A DNA stretch of 64,000 nucleotides from assembly GCA_021373015.1 (NCBI GenBank), contig JAJFTJ010000005.1:62001-126000 (forward strand), in the 5' to 3' direction. A model generated the notes under the pieces. The model saw only the letters and a list, made by a program, of their open reading frames with translations, was not told where the DNA came from and made no database searches. This stretch comes from Nitrospiraceae bacterium. GTDB lineage: Bacteria > Nitrospirota > Thermodesulfovibrionia > Thermodesulfovibrionales > UBA1546. This document shows, piece by piece, positions 53,598-61,949 of this stretch (its first letter is position 1; every line of letters begins with the position of its first letter). Position numbers and translations under genes: made by a program.

Positions 53598-55048
53598 TGG
53601 TACTAGGACAGAGATTAGAGCTTAAACTTTCTCAAAAACTTGTACTTACTCCACAGCTTCAGCAGGCAATCAAACTGCTTCAGATGCAGCAGCTTGAACT
53701 TTCCCAAACACTTTCTCAGGAACTTACTGAAAATCCTTTTCTTGAAGAAATTATTGAAGATACTGCAAAAGAAGAATTTATAAATGGCGAACCAGATTTA
53801 TCAGAAAATGAAACTGCAAATGATGATGCTGAGTCTCCCCTTGAAAAAATGATATCGAACATGAAGGGATTCAGCAATGATGAATATTTCGAGGAAAGAG
53901 GAAGCGACGGACGAGACCTTGGTTATTTTGTCCCAGGAACAAACACCATGCCTGTATTTGATCAGTTTGCGACAAAAGCTGATGATATATATGATCATCT
54001 TACGTGGCAGCTGCGCCTTTCCAATGCAACTGAAGATATAAGAAAAATAGGGGAAATTGTAATTGGAAACATTGATGAGAACGGCTATCTGACAGCAACT
54101 GACGAAGAAATTTCGCAGTCAGCCGGAGTTAATAGAGAAAATGTCGCTGATACAATTAAGCTTATCCAGGAGTTTGATCCTCCTGGAATATGTGCGAGAG
54201 ATACAAAAGAATGTCTTCTCATACAACTTAGACTTTTAGGGCTCACCGGGACTCTTGCAGAAAAAATAGTAGTTAACAATATCAATGAACTCAGGAAAAA
54301 AAATTACAGCCAGATTGCACGCATATGCAATGTGACTCATGAAGATGTGATGACTGCTGTTAAGGTTATTGAAGGGCTCGAACCCAAACCTGCAAGAAAT
54401 TTTTCTTCTGCAACTGTTGATTACATTACGCCTGATGTATTTCTTGTTAAGAATGAAGACGGCTATCAGATAATTCTTAATGATGACAGGATTCCAAAAC
54501 TGAAAATAAACAGTTTCTATAAGAAACTTCTTACTCAGAAAGATTCTTTTTCTCCGGAGGAAAGGCAGTTTCTTGAAGAAAAATTTCGTTCTGCAACATG
54601 GCTTTTGAAGAGCCTTGACCAGAGAAGCAGAACAATATACAGGGTAACGGAGAGCATACTGAAATTTCAATTAGATTTTTTCGATAAGGGAATCCAGCAT
54701 CTGAAGCCTCTTAATTTAAAGGATGTTGCGCTGGAACTTGGCCTGCATGAGAGCACTATAAGCAGAGTAACGTCTAATAAATATCTTTCATGCGATCATG
54801 GAGTTATATGTTTTAAGTTTTTTTTCTGCAGTGCCCTGCAGCGAAGCACAGGAGACGTATCATCGACTTCTGTGAAAGACCTTATTAAAAAGATAGTTTC
54901 AGAAGAAAATTCAAATAAACCTCTGAATGACCAGCGGATTACAGAGATGCTTCAAAAAAGCGATATCAGAATTGCAAGAAGGACTGTCGCAAAATATAGG
55001 GAAGAACTTAAGATTCCTTCCCAAAACCATAGAAAAAAATTTGCATAG
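53597..55048 (+). CDS. rpoN: RNA polymerase sigma-54 factor
   Basis: RpoN directs RNA polymerase to -24/-12 promoters and needs AAA+ activators. The 483-residue protein has the Gln/Leu-rich activator-interacting region I (SQKLVLTPQLQQAIKLLQMQQLELSQ), an acidic linker (about residues 55-115), the core-binding domain and a DNA-binding HTH (GLHESTISRVTSNKYL). The C-terminal RpoN box ARRTVAKYRE (about 464-473) reads the -24 element. No activator gene is in the window. It overlaps lptB by one base, and hpf follows nine bases later. Confidence 0.97.
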   Translation: MVLGQRLELKLSQKLVLTPQLQQAIKLLQMQQLELSQTLSQELTENPFLEEIIEDTAKEEFINGEPDLSENETANDDAESPLEKMISNMKGFSNDEYFEERGSDGRDLGYFVPGTNTMPVFDQFATKADDIYDHLTWQLRLSNATEDIRKIGEIVIGNIDENGYLTATDEEISQSAGVNRENVADTIKLIQEFDPPGICARDTKECLLIQLRLLGLTGTLAEKIVVNNINELRKKNYSQIARICNVTHEDVMTAVKVIEGLEPKPARNFSSATVDYITPDVFLVKNEDGYQIILNDDRIPKLKINSFYKKLLTQKDSFSPEERQFLEEKFRSATWLLKSLDQRSRTIYRVTESILKFQLDFFDKGIQHLKPLNLKDVALELGLHESTISRVTSNKYLSCDHGVICFKFFFCSALQRSTGDVSSTSVKDLIKKIVSEENSNKPLNDQRITEMLQKSDIRIARRTVAKYREELKIPSQNHRKKFA

Positions 55049-55057
55049 GAGGGGAAA

Positions 55058-55582
55058 TTGAACATCATAATAACCGGCAGACATATGGAAATAACTCCTG
55101 CATTAAAAGAGTATGCTGAGAAAAGGATTAGTAAGTTTGAGAAGTATCTTGCAAATATTCAAGAAGCAGTTGTCACCTTTAGTGTTGAGAAAAAATACAG
55201 GCATAAAGTTGAAGTGCTTATTAAGGTCAACGGGGTGATGATGCAGGCTGAGAGCACTACAGAGGAAATATACTCTGCAATAGACGAAGTTGTTGATAAA
55301 CTTGAAAAACAATTAAAGAAATACAAAGAAAAACTTTCTTCTTACAGAAAGGGTGAAAATAAAGAACAGGACATTCCGTTACAGAAAATCCAAGATGAGA
55401 TAGGGAGCATTATAAAAAGAAAACAGTTTGATATGAAGCCGATGAGCCCTGACGAGGCTGTTATGCAAATGGACTTAATGCATAAAGACTTCTATGTTTT
55501 CACAAATGAACTCAGCGGAGACATTAATGTAGTTTATAGAAGAAAAGACGGAAATTTTGGGTTGATAGAGCCTGCGAAATAA
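55058..55582 (+). CDS. hpf: Ribosome hibernation promoting factor (long form)
   Basis: Hpf binds the decoding centre of idle ribosomes and, in its long form, pairs 70S particles into 100S dimers. The 174-residue protein has the N-terminal S30AE domain (IITGRHMEITPALKEYAEKRISKFEKYL) and, after a linker, the C-terminal dimerisation domain (MKPMSPDEAVMQMDLMHKDFYVFTNELSGDINVVYRRKDGNFGLIEP). The start is a TTG at 55058, fixed by AGGAGGGG just ahead. It is the usual neighbour of rpoN. Confidence 0.94.
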   Translation: MNIIITGRHMEITPALKEYAEKRISKFEKYLANIQEAVVTFSVEKKYRHKVEVLIKVNGVMMQAESTTEEIYSAIDEVVDKLEKQLKKYKEKLSSYRKGENKEQDIPLQKIQDEIGSIIKRKQFDMKPMSPDEAVMQMDLMHKDFYVFTNELSGDINVVYRRKDGNFGLIEPAK

Positions 55583-55622
55583 GAGTGCTTGGTGTTTTAA
55601 TAATGCTTACACATATAAAAAC

Positions 55623-56477
55623 ATGACAAAAGCAACTGTTGTCATAATTTCAGGACTTTCAGGTTCAGGGAAAACTGTTGCGCTAAGAGCTCTTGAAGAC
55701 GTTGGTTTTTTTTGTGTGGATAATCTTCCAATTACTCTTGTTGATATTTTTATCGCTCATCTTGCAGAGGAAAAAGATGTATTAAAGATCGGGATAGGCA
55801 TTGATATCAGGGAACAGACATTCCTTTTAAAATTTAGCCCTACAATTGAAACTCTTAGAGAAAAATACAATGTTGAAATTATATTTCTTGAAGCAGAGAT
55901 TGGAATTTTAGCAAGGAGATATAAAGAAACAAGAAGGCCTCATCCTCTTTACGCCGGGATCTCTGATATTGACAAGGCGATAAATAAGGAAAAACGCATG
56001 CTTCTAATACTGCGGAAAGAGGCTGACAGAATTATCGATACTTCTTCATACACGCCTCATCAGTTAAGGCAATTAATCACATCTCTATATAAGGGCGTGT
56101 CAATCAGCAGGAGAATGTCATTGACTCTATTGTCATTTGGTTATAAATACGGAGTTCCTCTAAATGCTGATCTGCTCTTTGATGTCAGGTTTCTACCAAA
56201 TCCCCATTTTATACCAAAACTAAAAGATTTAACCGGGCTTAATAAAGCTGTAAAAAAATTTGTTTTAGACAAAAAAGATACAAAAAATTTCATTAAAAAA
56301 TTGAAGTCTTTTCTTGATTTTCTTGTGCCGATGTATATAAAAGAAGGGCGGTCTTATTTGACCATCGGCATAGGCTGCACCGGAGGCAAGCATCGAGCTC
56401 CTGCTATAGCTGAAAAAATAAAAAAAATGATAAGCCAACATTCGGTGGATATTAGTGTTATCCACAGGGAAATTTAA
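55623..56477 (+). CDS. rapZ: RNase adapter protein RapZ (YvcJ-like P-loop protein)
   Basis: This 284-residue protein has the P-loop GLSGSGKT (residues 11-18), GFFCVDNLPITLV and the nucleotide-handling TRRPHPL segment. It also has the conserved C-terminal domain TIGIGCTGGKHRAPAIAEKI that binds glucosamine 6-phosphate or RNA in E. coli RapZ. There, RapZ presents small RNAs to RNase E; in Bacillus the homolog acts in other pathways, so the role here is open. It follows hpf at 40 bases in the common rpoN-hpf-rapZ order, though the PTS genes often nearby are absent. Confidence 0.93.
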   Translation: MTKATVVIISGLSGSGKTVALRALEDVGFFCVDNLPITLVDIFIAHLAEEKDVLKIGIGIDIREQTFLLKFSPTIETLREKYNVEIIFLEAEIGILARRYKETRRPHPLYAGISDIDKAINKEKRMLLILRKEADRIIDTSSYTPHQLRQLITSLYKGVSISRRMSLTLLSFGYKYGVPLNADLLFDVRFLPNPHFIPKLKDLTGLNKAVKKFVLDKKDTKNFIKKLKSFLDFLVPMYIKEGRSYLTIGIGCTGGKHRAPAIAEKIKKMISQHSVDISVIHREI

Positions 56478-56525
56478 AAGAACAATCTTTTGAAAATATT
56501 TCATAAAATGATCTGTTAGTTGATT

Positions 56526-56531
56526 TATAAT
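56526..56531 (+). promoter_or_regulatory. Consensus -10 element for def
   Basis: TATAAT at 56526-56531 is a perfect -10 hexamer whose end lies six bases before the def ATG. The predicted start point is the A of the ATG, indicating a leaderless message. No convincing -35 was found. Confidence 0.4.
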
Positions 56532-56537
56532 AAAAAC

Positions 56538-57047
56538 ATGGCACTGCTTGATATTAAGAAATATCCTGAGAATGTATTGAAGGCAAAAACTTTGCCTGTA
56601 ACTGATATTAATGTTGATATACAACATCTTGTTAATGATATGTTGGAGACAATGTATGATGCAGGCGGAATCGGACTCGCGGCTAATCAGGTCGGCATCC
56701 TTAAAAGGCTTTGTGTCATTGATTTAAGGGCTGCAAACGAGCAAACTCCGCTCATCGTCTTGATAAACCCTGAAATTATAGAAAAAACTGGGATAGCTGA
56801 GGCTGAAGAAGGATGCTTGAGTGTCCCTGATTACAGAGCAAAAGTGAGAAGGGCTGAACAGATATTTGTTAAAGGAATGGATATAACAGGCAGGCTTGTT
56901 GAGATAGAAGCAAAAGATCTTCTTGCCCGAGTTCTTCAGCATGAAATTGATCATCTTGACGGTTTCCTTTTTATTGACAGGCTGACGCCTATTAAAAAAG
57001 ATTTTTTCAAAAAGCAGCACAAAAAAAAGAGCGTTAAAAACAGATAA
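56538..57047 (+). CDS. def: Peptide deformylase
   Basis: Def removes the formyl group from nascent N-formylmethionine with a metal-bound water. The 169-residue enzyme has all three motifs: GIGLAANQVG (motif 1), EEGCLSVPDY (motif 2, metal-binding Cys) and QHEIDHLDG (motif 3, two His ligands and the catalytic Glu). The ATG at 56538 is chosen over a TTG at 56520; neither has a Shine-Dalgarno. It overlaps fmt by one base (TAATG); the two enzymes act at opposite ends of the formylation cycle. Confidence 0.96.
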   Translation: MALLDIKKYPENVLKAKTLPVTDINVDIQHLVNDMLETMYDAGGIGLAANQVGILKRLCVIDLRAANEQTPLIVLINPEIIEKTGIAEAEEGCLSVPDYRAKVRRAEQIFVKGMDITGRLVEIEAKDLLARVLQHEIDHLDGFLFIDRLTPIKKDFFKKQHKKKSVKNR

Positions 57048-57973
57048 TGCGCATAGTTTTTTTCGGCACTCCGTTATTTGCAGTTTCATCATTAAATAAA
57101 CTAATTGAAGCAGGAGAAGACGTAATTGCAGTAGTAACACAGGCAGACAAGAAAAAAGGCAGAGGGAAGATTCTCTCTGAATCTCCTATAAAAGAAACTG
57201 CTTTAAAAAAAGGTATTCGTGTTTTACAGCCATTGGGAATGAAAGATGAGAATTTTTTTGACAAACTTCAAATTTTAAAGCCAGAACTTATAGTAGTTGT
57301 TGCCTATGGAAAGATACTGCCAGAAAAAATTCTTAATCTGCCTTGCATGGGATGTGTCAATGTTCATGCCTCGATTCTTCCAAAATACCGCGGAGCAGCT
57401 CCAATTCAATGGACCATTATTAATGGTGAAAAAACAACTGGAGTTACTACAATGCTTATTGATAAAGGTTTGGACACAGGAGACATTCTGCTTCAAAAAG
57501 AACTTGCGATAACCCGTGATGATACAACAGAAAGTTTGAGCATTAAGCTGTCTGAGCTTGGAGCATCGCTTCTACTGGAAACCATAGATAAATTGAAAAA
57601 CGGTTCAATAAGACCATTAAAACAGCCAGATGAGGCAACTTATGCTCCTATTATAAAAAAAGAAGATGGTTTGATTATCTGGTCAAGAAAATCTGAGGAA
57701 TTGTATAATTTTATCCGCGGAATGCATCCTTGGCCTGGAGCATATTGCTATTTAAGAAATGAGAGAATTAAACTTATAAAAGTAGAATCAATTGAAGGCT
57801 CTGGAACTCCTGGAAGAATTGAGAAGATAGGTAAGAATAATTTAATTGTGGGAACAGGCAGCGGACTGATTTCAATAGTCGAACTTCAACCAGAAGGGAA
57901 GGGCATGATGCCAGCAGGGGCTTTTATTCAAGGCAGAGATATTAAAGAAGGAATGTATTTTGATGAAAAATAA
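57047..57973 (+). CDS. fmt: Methionyl-tRNA formyltransferase
   Basis: Fmt formylates initiator Met-tRNA using 10-formyltetrahydrofolate. The 308-residue protein has the N-terminal FFGTPLFAVSSLNKL Rossmann-type opening and the catalytic HASILPKYRGAAPIQWTII segment with Asn, His and later Asp (TMLIDKGLDTGDIL). The C-terminal tRNA-binding domain includes FIRGMHPWPGAY. It is translated with def and overlaps the DUF116 gene by 11 bases. Confidence 0.96.
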   Translation: MRIVFFGTPLFAVSSLNKLIEAGEDVIAVVTQADKKKGRGKILSESPIKETALKKGIRVLQPLGMKDENFFDKLQILKPELIVVVAYGKILPEKILNLPCMGCVNVHASILPKYRGAAPIQWTIINGEKTTGVTTMLIDKGLDTGDILLQKELAITRDDTTESLSIKLSELGASLLLETIDKLKNGSIRPLKQPDEATYAPIIKKEDGLIIWSRKSEELYNFIRGMHPWPGAYCYLRNERIKLIKVESIEGSGTPGRIEKIGKNNLIVGTGSGLISIVELQPEGKGMMPAGAFIQGRDIKEGMYFDEK

Positions 57974-58499
57974 ATTAACAAGAGGATTTGTACTCAGGAT
58001 TATGTATCCTCTTTTTATGATTGCAGGATCTTTTAAAAAAGATAAAAAAGAAGATATTCAGCGATTTATAATAAATCTTAATAACAAGCTTGTTAAATCA
58101 GAAGGCAAAAAAACCAAAAAGCTATTGCTGCTCCTTCCTCATTGCCTCCAGATAAATGATTGTGACATCAGGCTGACGCACAACATACACAACTGCAAAA
58201 AATGCGGGAGATGTGAGATAAAGGAACTTATACAGATAGCAGATAAATATAAGCTTGAACTTTTTATTGCTTCCGGCGGAAGACTCGCAAGAAGAATCGT
58301 AAAAGATATATCGCCTGAGGCAATAGTTGCGGTTGCATGTGAGGCAGACCTCAGCGAAGGAATTGTCGATATGTATCCCATGCCTGTGCTTGGGATCCCT
58401 AATGAACGGCCTTTCGGACCTTGTTTTAATACACAGGTAAACCTCGAAAGAGTCAAAGAGGCAATAAAATTTTTTGCACATAATTCAAATTCAGTTTGA
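57963..58499 (+). CDS. DUF116 family protein
   Basis: This 178-residue protein is of a family found mostly in anaerobes. Seven cysteines are present: 61, 67, 78, 81, 84, 126 and 154. Five cluster in the segment CLQINDCDIRLTHNIHNCKKCGRC, suggesting an iron-sulfur or zinc site. IVAVACEADLSEGI and LGIPNERPFGPCFNTQV are the most conserved stretches of the family. No function has been established. The ATG at 57963 follows a possible TTG at 57960. It overlaps fmt by 11 bases and the TusA-like gene by four. Confidence 0.9.
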   Translation: MKNKLTRGFVLRIMYPLFMIAGSFKKDKKEDIQRFIINLNNKLVKSEGKKTKKLLLLLPHCLQINDCDIRLTHNIHNCKKCGRCEIKELIQIADKYKLELFIASGGRLARRIVKDISPEAIVAVACEADLSEGIVDMYPMPVLGIPNERPFGPCFNTQVNLERVKEAIKFFAHNSNSV

Positions 58500-58753
58500 A
58501 TGGAGAAGATATCATTAAACAATTCAAATTTGATTTAAAACTTGACTGCAGCGGACTTTGGTCACCACTGCCTGTTATAAAGGTTAAGAAGACGCTCGAT
58601 CATATGAGCAAAGGTGAAATACTTAAGATAACAGCAACGGACACCAATGCAGAAAATGATATGCTTGGATATCTGAACAGTTCAGGCCATGAATTTATCG
58701 GCAAGGAAGAGGCTGAGGGAGAATATTTTTATTATATAAAAAAAGCTGTTTAA
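58496..58753 (+). CDS. TusA/SirA-like sulfur-carrier family protein lacking the catalytic Cys
   Basis: This 85-residue protein has the TusA fold: LDCSGLWSPLPVIKVKKTL, GEILKITATD and a C-terminal strand YFYYIKK. The family's CPxP motif reads Ser23-Pro-Leu-Pro, with Ser (TCA) in place of the Cys that carries the persulfide. Cys18 lies five residues earlier and is not at the catalytic position. It may be a structural or regulatory relative rather than a sulfurtransferase. The start is a TTG overlapping the DUF116 stop, so it is coupled to that gene. A short terminator follows. Confidence 0.85.
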   Translation: MNGEDIIKQFKFDLKLDCSGLWSPLPVIKVKKTLDHMSKGEILKITATDTNAENDMLGYLNSSGHEFIGKEEAEGEYFYYIKKAV

Positions 58754-58760
58754 CTTTTAT

Positions 58761-58778
58761 CGGCCTGCCGTTTTTTTT
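58761..58778 (+). terminator. Short hairpin and T-run after the def-fmt-DUF116-TusA-like operon
   Basis: CGGCCTGCCG at 58761-58770 forms a very short GC-rich hairpin followed directly by eight T (58771-58778). The stem is only three to four pairs, so it is a weak candidate, but position right after the operon supports it. Confidence 0.45.
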
Positions 58779-58834
58779 GTTGAAATAGTCTGTTCAAAAA
58801 CATTAGTATCAAGTGTTTTTTAATGGAAGACTAA

Positions 58835-59737
58835 ATGCATTATGTAAAACTCCAATATCCTGTTCATACAATTGAAGGCAAAATGCTGCTTCAATCAGGC
58901 ATTGAGCTTACAGAAAAAGTACTCAATGATCTTATCAGGTCTAATAACAGATCGAGCTGCAGACAATATACATTGTTTGAATATGGAAATCTTAAAAAAG
59001 ATTTAACAGAGTTTCTTGAACAGCCTCCATACAATTTGATTTTTTCTAATAAGGGGAGAATAGAAAGTTTTTTCAAAACAATGTCAGAAGTGAAAATTTT
59101 ATTGCCGCTTCTTCAAGCTTTTGACTATTTCAGGCACTACGACTTTTATACATACAGACATATTCTTATTGTATTCGCAATGACTTCTCTTATTGCGCAG
59201 GATATTATCCCAAAATATAAGTCTTTTGTTTCTAAAATTGTTTCAAGTACAAATCATGACATTGGAAAGATATGTCTGCCTCTTAACGTGCTTCAAAAAA
59301 CAAATCCATTGACAAGAACTGAGCGCGGGTTGTTAGAACACCATTCGGCGGCTGGATACGTATTGCTCAATTACTATTTGAAAGATGCTCATAGTTTTTA
59401 TGGGATGGTTGCAAGGGATCATCATGAGCGCAAAGACGGCTCTGGATATCCGAGAGGCATAAAACTAAGAGATGAAATAGTGGAGATCATAACTGTTTGT
59501 GACATATATGACGCGCTTGTATCTCCCAGACCATACAGACCAATATCTTATGATAATAGAACTGCTATCGAAGAGCTTACAGCTATGGCTGAAAGAAAAG
59601 AAATAGGATTAAAAGCTGTTAGAGTTTTGGTATCACATAATCGCAAGGATAGTCCAAGTTATAGTCAGGTTAACATCTCATTGGAAAAAAGAGGCACGCC
59701 TCCGCCAGGGAATCTATATGGAATAATCAAGGACTGA
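58835..59737 (+). CDS. HD-GYP domain protein (c-di-GMP phosphodiesterase candidate)
   Basis: This 300-residue protein has an N-terminal region of about 90 residues without a recognised domain, then an HD-GYP domain. The HD pair is His141-Asp142 and the second cluster reads DHHERKDGSGYP (195-206), so the GYP residues specific for c-di-GMP are intact. VCDIYDALVSPRPYR follows as expected. Such enzymes hydrolyse c-di-GMP to pGpG or GMP with a bi- or tri-metal site. It contrasts with the degenerate protein at 29734-30837. The stop converges with the zinc-ribbon gene nine bases away. Confidence 0.9.
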   Translation: MHYVKLQYPVHTIEGKMLLQSGIELTEKVLNDLIRSNNRSSCRQYTLFEYGNLKKDLTEFLEQPPYNLIFSNKGRIESFFKTMSEVKILLPLLQAFDYFRHYDFYTYRHILIVFAMTSLIAQDIIPKYKSFVSKIVSSTNHDIGKICLPLNVLQKTNPLTRTERGLLEHHSAAGYVLLNYYLKDAHSFYGMVARDHHERKDGSGYPRGIKLRDEIVEIITVCDIYDALVSPRPYRPISYDNRTAIEELTAMAERKEIGLKAVRVLVSHNRKDSPSYSQVNISLEKRGTPPPGNLYGIIKD

Positions 59738-59745
59738 AAAAGGCA

Positions 59746-59979
59746 TTAATCTTCTTTTTTTAGCTTCCTATAAAGATCTTCTCCAACACATTCCTTGGCA
59801 TGTTTACACCATTGAATGCATGACCCAATGTCATTGTATACGGTAAATCCACAGTTGCTGCATTGAACTTCTATATCAGTAGAAAAAACCTCGACCTCAC
59901 TGTTGCAGTCAGGGCATTTTTTTATTTTGATTGTAGGAGTTCTTAAATTGCCTGCTCCAGGACATTGTTCTTTTTTCAT
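59746..59979 (-). CDS. Small zinc-ribbon-like protein
   Basis: This 77-residue protein has a zinc-ribbon pattern: Cys22-x2-Cys25 and Cys39-x2-Cys42 spaced by 13 residues. A second Cys group follows (Cys53, Cys57, Cys63) in a GSCIQWCKHAKEC stretch that may hold another metal. The AAGGGGAGG site precedes its ATG. I do not recognise a named family; proteins with the IQWCKHA-type tail occur in anaerobes near redox or signalling genes. It converges with the HD-GYP gene. Confidence 0.75.
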   Translation of the reverse strand: MKKEQCPGAGNLRTPTIKIKKCPDCNSEVEVFSTDIEVQCSNCGFTVYNDIGSCIQWCKHAKECVGEDLYRKLKKED

Positions 59980-60057
59980 AGCCTCCCCTTTAAGACTACT
60001 TGCTTTAGTATGCGATTTTTAACTAAACACAAATATGATTTCAATCATAATTATTGA

Positions 60058-61878
60058 CTACATTTCAACTTTTGTAAGAACTCCGTGAAGTTTTTTTGCT
60101 GGAAATTCATAAAACTGTATGAAGGTAGAGGTGTTTCTCTTGATGAAATAAAATATTTTCCATATAATGTTTCTTGTGCTTATGTCTTCAACTCCATAAA
60201 AAACAGTGCGCTCTTCTATCCCTGCTTCCCTGAGAATCTCTTCAATATCTACTAATTCCATATATCCCATTTGTATTTCAAATACGCGCAGCCCCTTGCT
60301 AATATCTTCTTTAAAAAAACCTACTACTCCAAAAGGATCATCTCTTTTAATTATTGAGATGAAGATATTGTCCTCATACAGCACCCCGTGATAAAACATT
60401 GTCTGTGTAATATAAAAGGGGATTTCTTTTGTGTCTTTTATCAAAAAAAGCGCTGTTCCTCTTATTAATGTAGTTGTATCGTAAACTCTGTTAAATTTGT
60501 GCACGAATTCATCAATAGACATAAAATCCATCATCTTGTATAGCATTTTCTGCCCTTGTGTATAGAGGATTATCATTATAAAAGGGATTGCTGCAATTAT
60601 CAGTGACCAATAGCCTCCATGAGGTATCTTGTAAAAATTTGAAATCAAATACGATATATCAATACATGTTACAAAAAGGCTTATGAATGTTAAAAAAGGT
60701 TTTTTCTTAAGATAGAATATCCATGCCATAATGATACCTGTCAGAGTCATTGTTCCTGTAACTGCCAGCCCGTAAGCAGCAGCAAGTCTGCTCGATTCCT
60801 TGAACTCGAGCATTATAAAAAGCACTGAAACAAGAAGAAACCAGTTGATTGATGCAAGGTATATCTGTGATTTTCTCTCAACAGAGGTGTATTGAACCTT
60901 GAACATTGGCATTATTCTTGTCGTAATTCCCTGATAAACTATCGAGAACATTCCGCTTATCATTGCCTGCGATGCTATAACAGTTGCAATTATGCTCAGG
61001 AAAACAAAGGGTATATACAAAAGTTTTGCATGATACATTATCATTCCGAATAAAATTGTTTTTGCATCTGGGTTTGCTATAAGAAATGCCCCCTGCCCAA
61101 GATAGTTAAACACTAGTGCAATAAAAACTCCTCCCCATGCCTGTCTTATGGGTTTGCCGCCCAAGTGTCCCATGTCTGCGTACAATGCTTCTCCGCCTGT
61201 TGCACAGAGAATTATTTCTCCAAGAGCAATAAATCCAATAAAGCCATTATCAACTAAGAATTTTATTCCCCAATATGGATTCAATGCATTTACGATAACA
61301 GGTGTCTGAACAATAGAAAATAAACCGATCCCTGCTATAACTACGAACCATACAAGCATAATTGGTCCGAATGCACCTGCAACTTTTTCAGTGCCTTTTT
61401 TTTGAAAGGCAAAGAGCAAAATCGCTATTATTGCGGCAATCATTACTGTAACATTCTTGGAAATATTTTCTAATCCTGGGATTAGCAAAGAACCTTCAAC
61501 AGCGCTGAGTATGCTTATTGCTGGAGTGATTACTCCGTCGCCAATCAAGAGAGAAACCCCGATTATTGTGAGAAAAAATACAAAAATAGTCTTCCTTTTT
61601 GAGCTGAAAAGCGAGGATAGTATTTCTTTTAAGACTATAGTACCGCCTTCACCTCTTCTGCTAAGGCTCATTGCAAGCCATGCATACTGAACAGTGACAA
61701 GCGTTACAAGAGTCCATATTATTAAAGATGTGACTCCGAGGATGTTATTGACAGTATGCTGAAGCTCAAGGGATAAAAAAACTACTGTCATGGTGTATAT
61801 AGGGCTTGTGCCAATATCGCCAAACACAAGGCCAAGAGCCTTGATTATGCCTGTTGATGTTTTTTGTTTTTCTAGCAT
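60058..61878 (-). CDS. kup: KUP-type potassium transporter
   Basis: This 606-residue potassium-proton symporter has about 12 membrane segments in the first 440 residues and a cytoplasmic C-terminal domain. The Kup signature is clear from the start: ALGLVFGDIGTSPIYT, then GEGG and a GGEALYADMGHLGGKPIRQAW loop. The last 150 residues form the soluble domain of the family (KEIPFYITQTMFYHGVLYEDNIFISI). No Shine-Dalgarno is evident. No regulator gene is adjacent; the next minus-strand gene (UbiD-type) lies upstream at 71 bases. Confidence 0.95.
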   Translation of the reverse strand: MLEKQKTSTGIIKALGLVFGDIGTSPIYTMTVVFLSLELQHTVNNILGVTSLIIWTLVTLVTVQYAWLAMSLSRRGEGGTIVLKEILSSLFSSKRKTIFVFFLTIIGVSLLIGDGVITPAISILSAVEGSLLIPGLENISKNVTVMIAAIIAILLFAFQKKGTEKVAGAFGPIMLVWFVVIAGIGLFSIVQTPVIVNALNPYWGIKFLVDNGFIGFIALGEIILCATGGEALYADMGHLGGKPIRQAWGGVFIALVFNYLGQGAFLIANPDAKTILFGMIMYHAKLLYIPFVFLSIIATVIASQAMISGMFSIVYQGITTRIMPMFKVQYTSVERKSQIYLASINWFLLVSVLFIMLEFKESSRLAAAYGLAVTGTMTLTGIIMAWIFYLKKKPFLTFISLFVTCIDISYLISNFYKIPHGGYWSLIIAAIPFIMIILYTQGQKMLYKMMDFMSIDEFVHKFNRVYDTTTLIRGTALFLIKDTKEIPFYITQTMFYHGVLYEDNIFISIIKRDDPFGVVGFFKEDISKGLRVFEIQMGYMELVDIEEILREAGIEERTVFYGVEDISTRNIIWKIFYFIKRNTSTFIQFYEFPAKKLHGVLTKVEM

Positions 61879-61949
61879 ACAAATTTTATGATATCTTCAA
61901 AACGCTGTATTTTATACATTATGATGGTTAGGGTAAAGAGAAAAACTTG

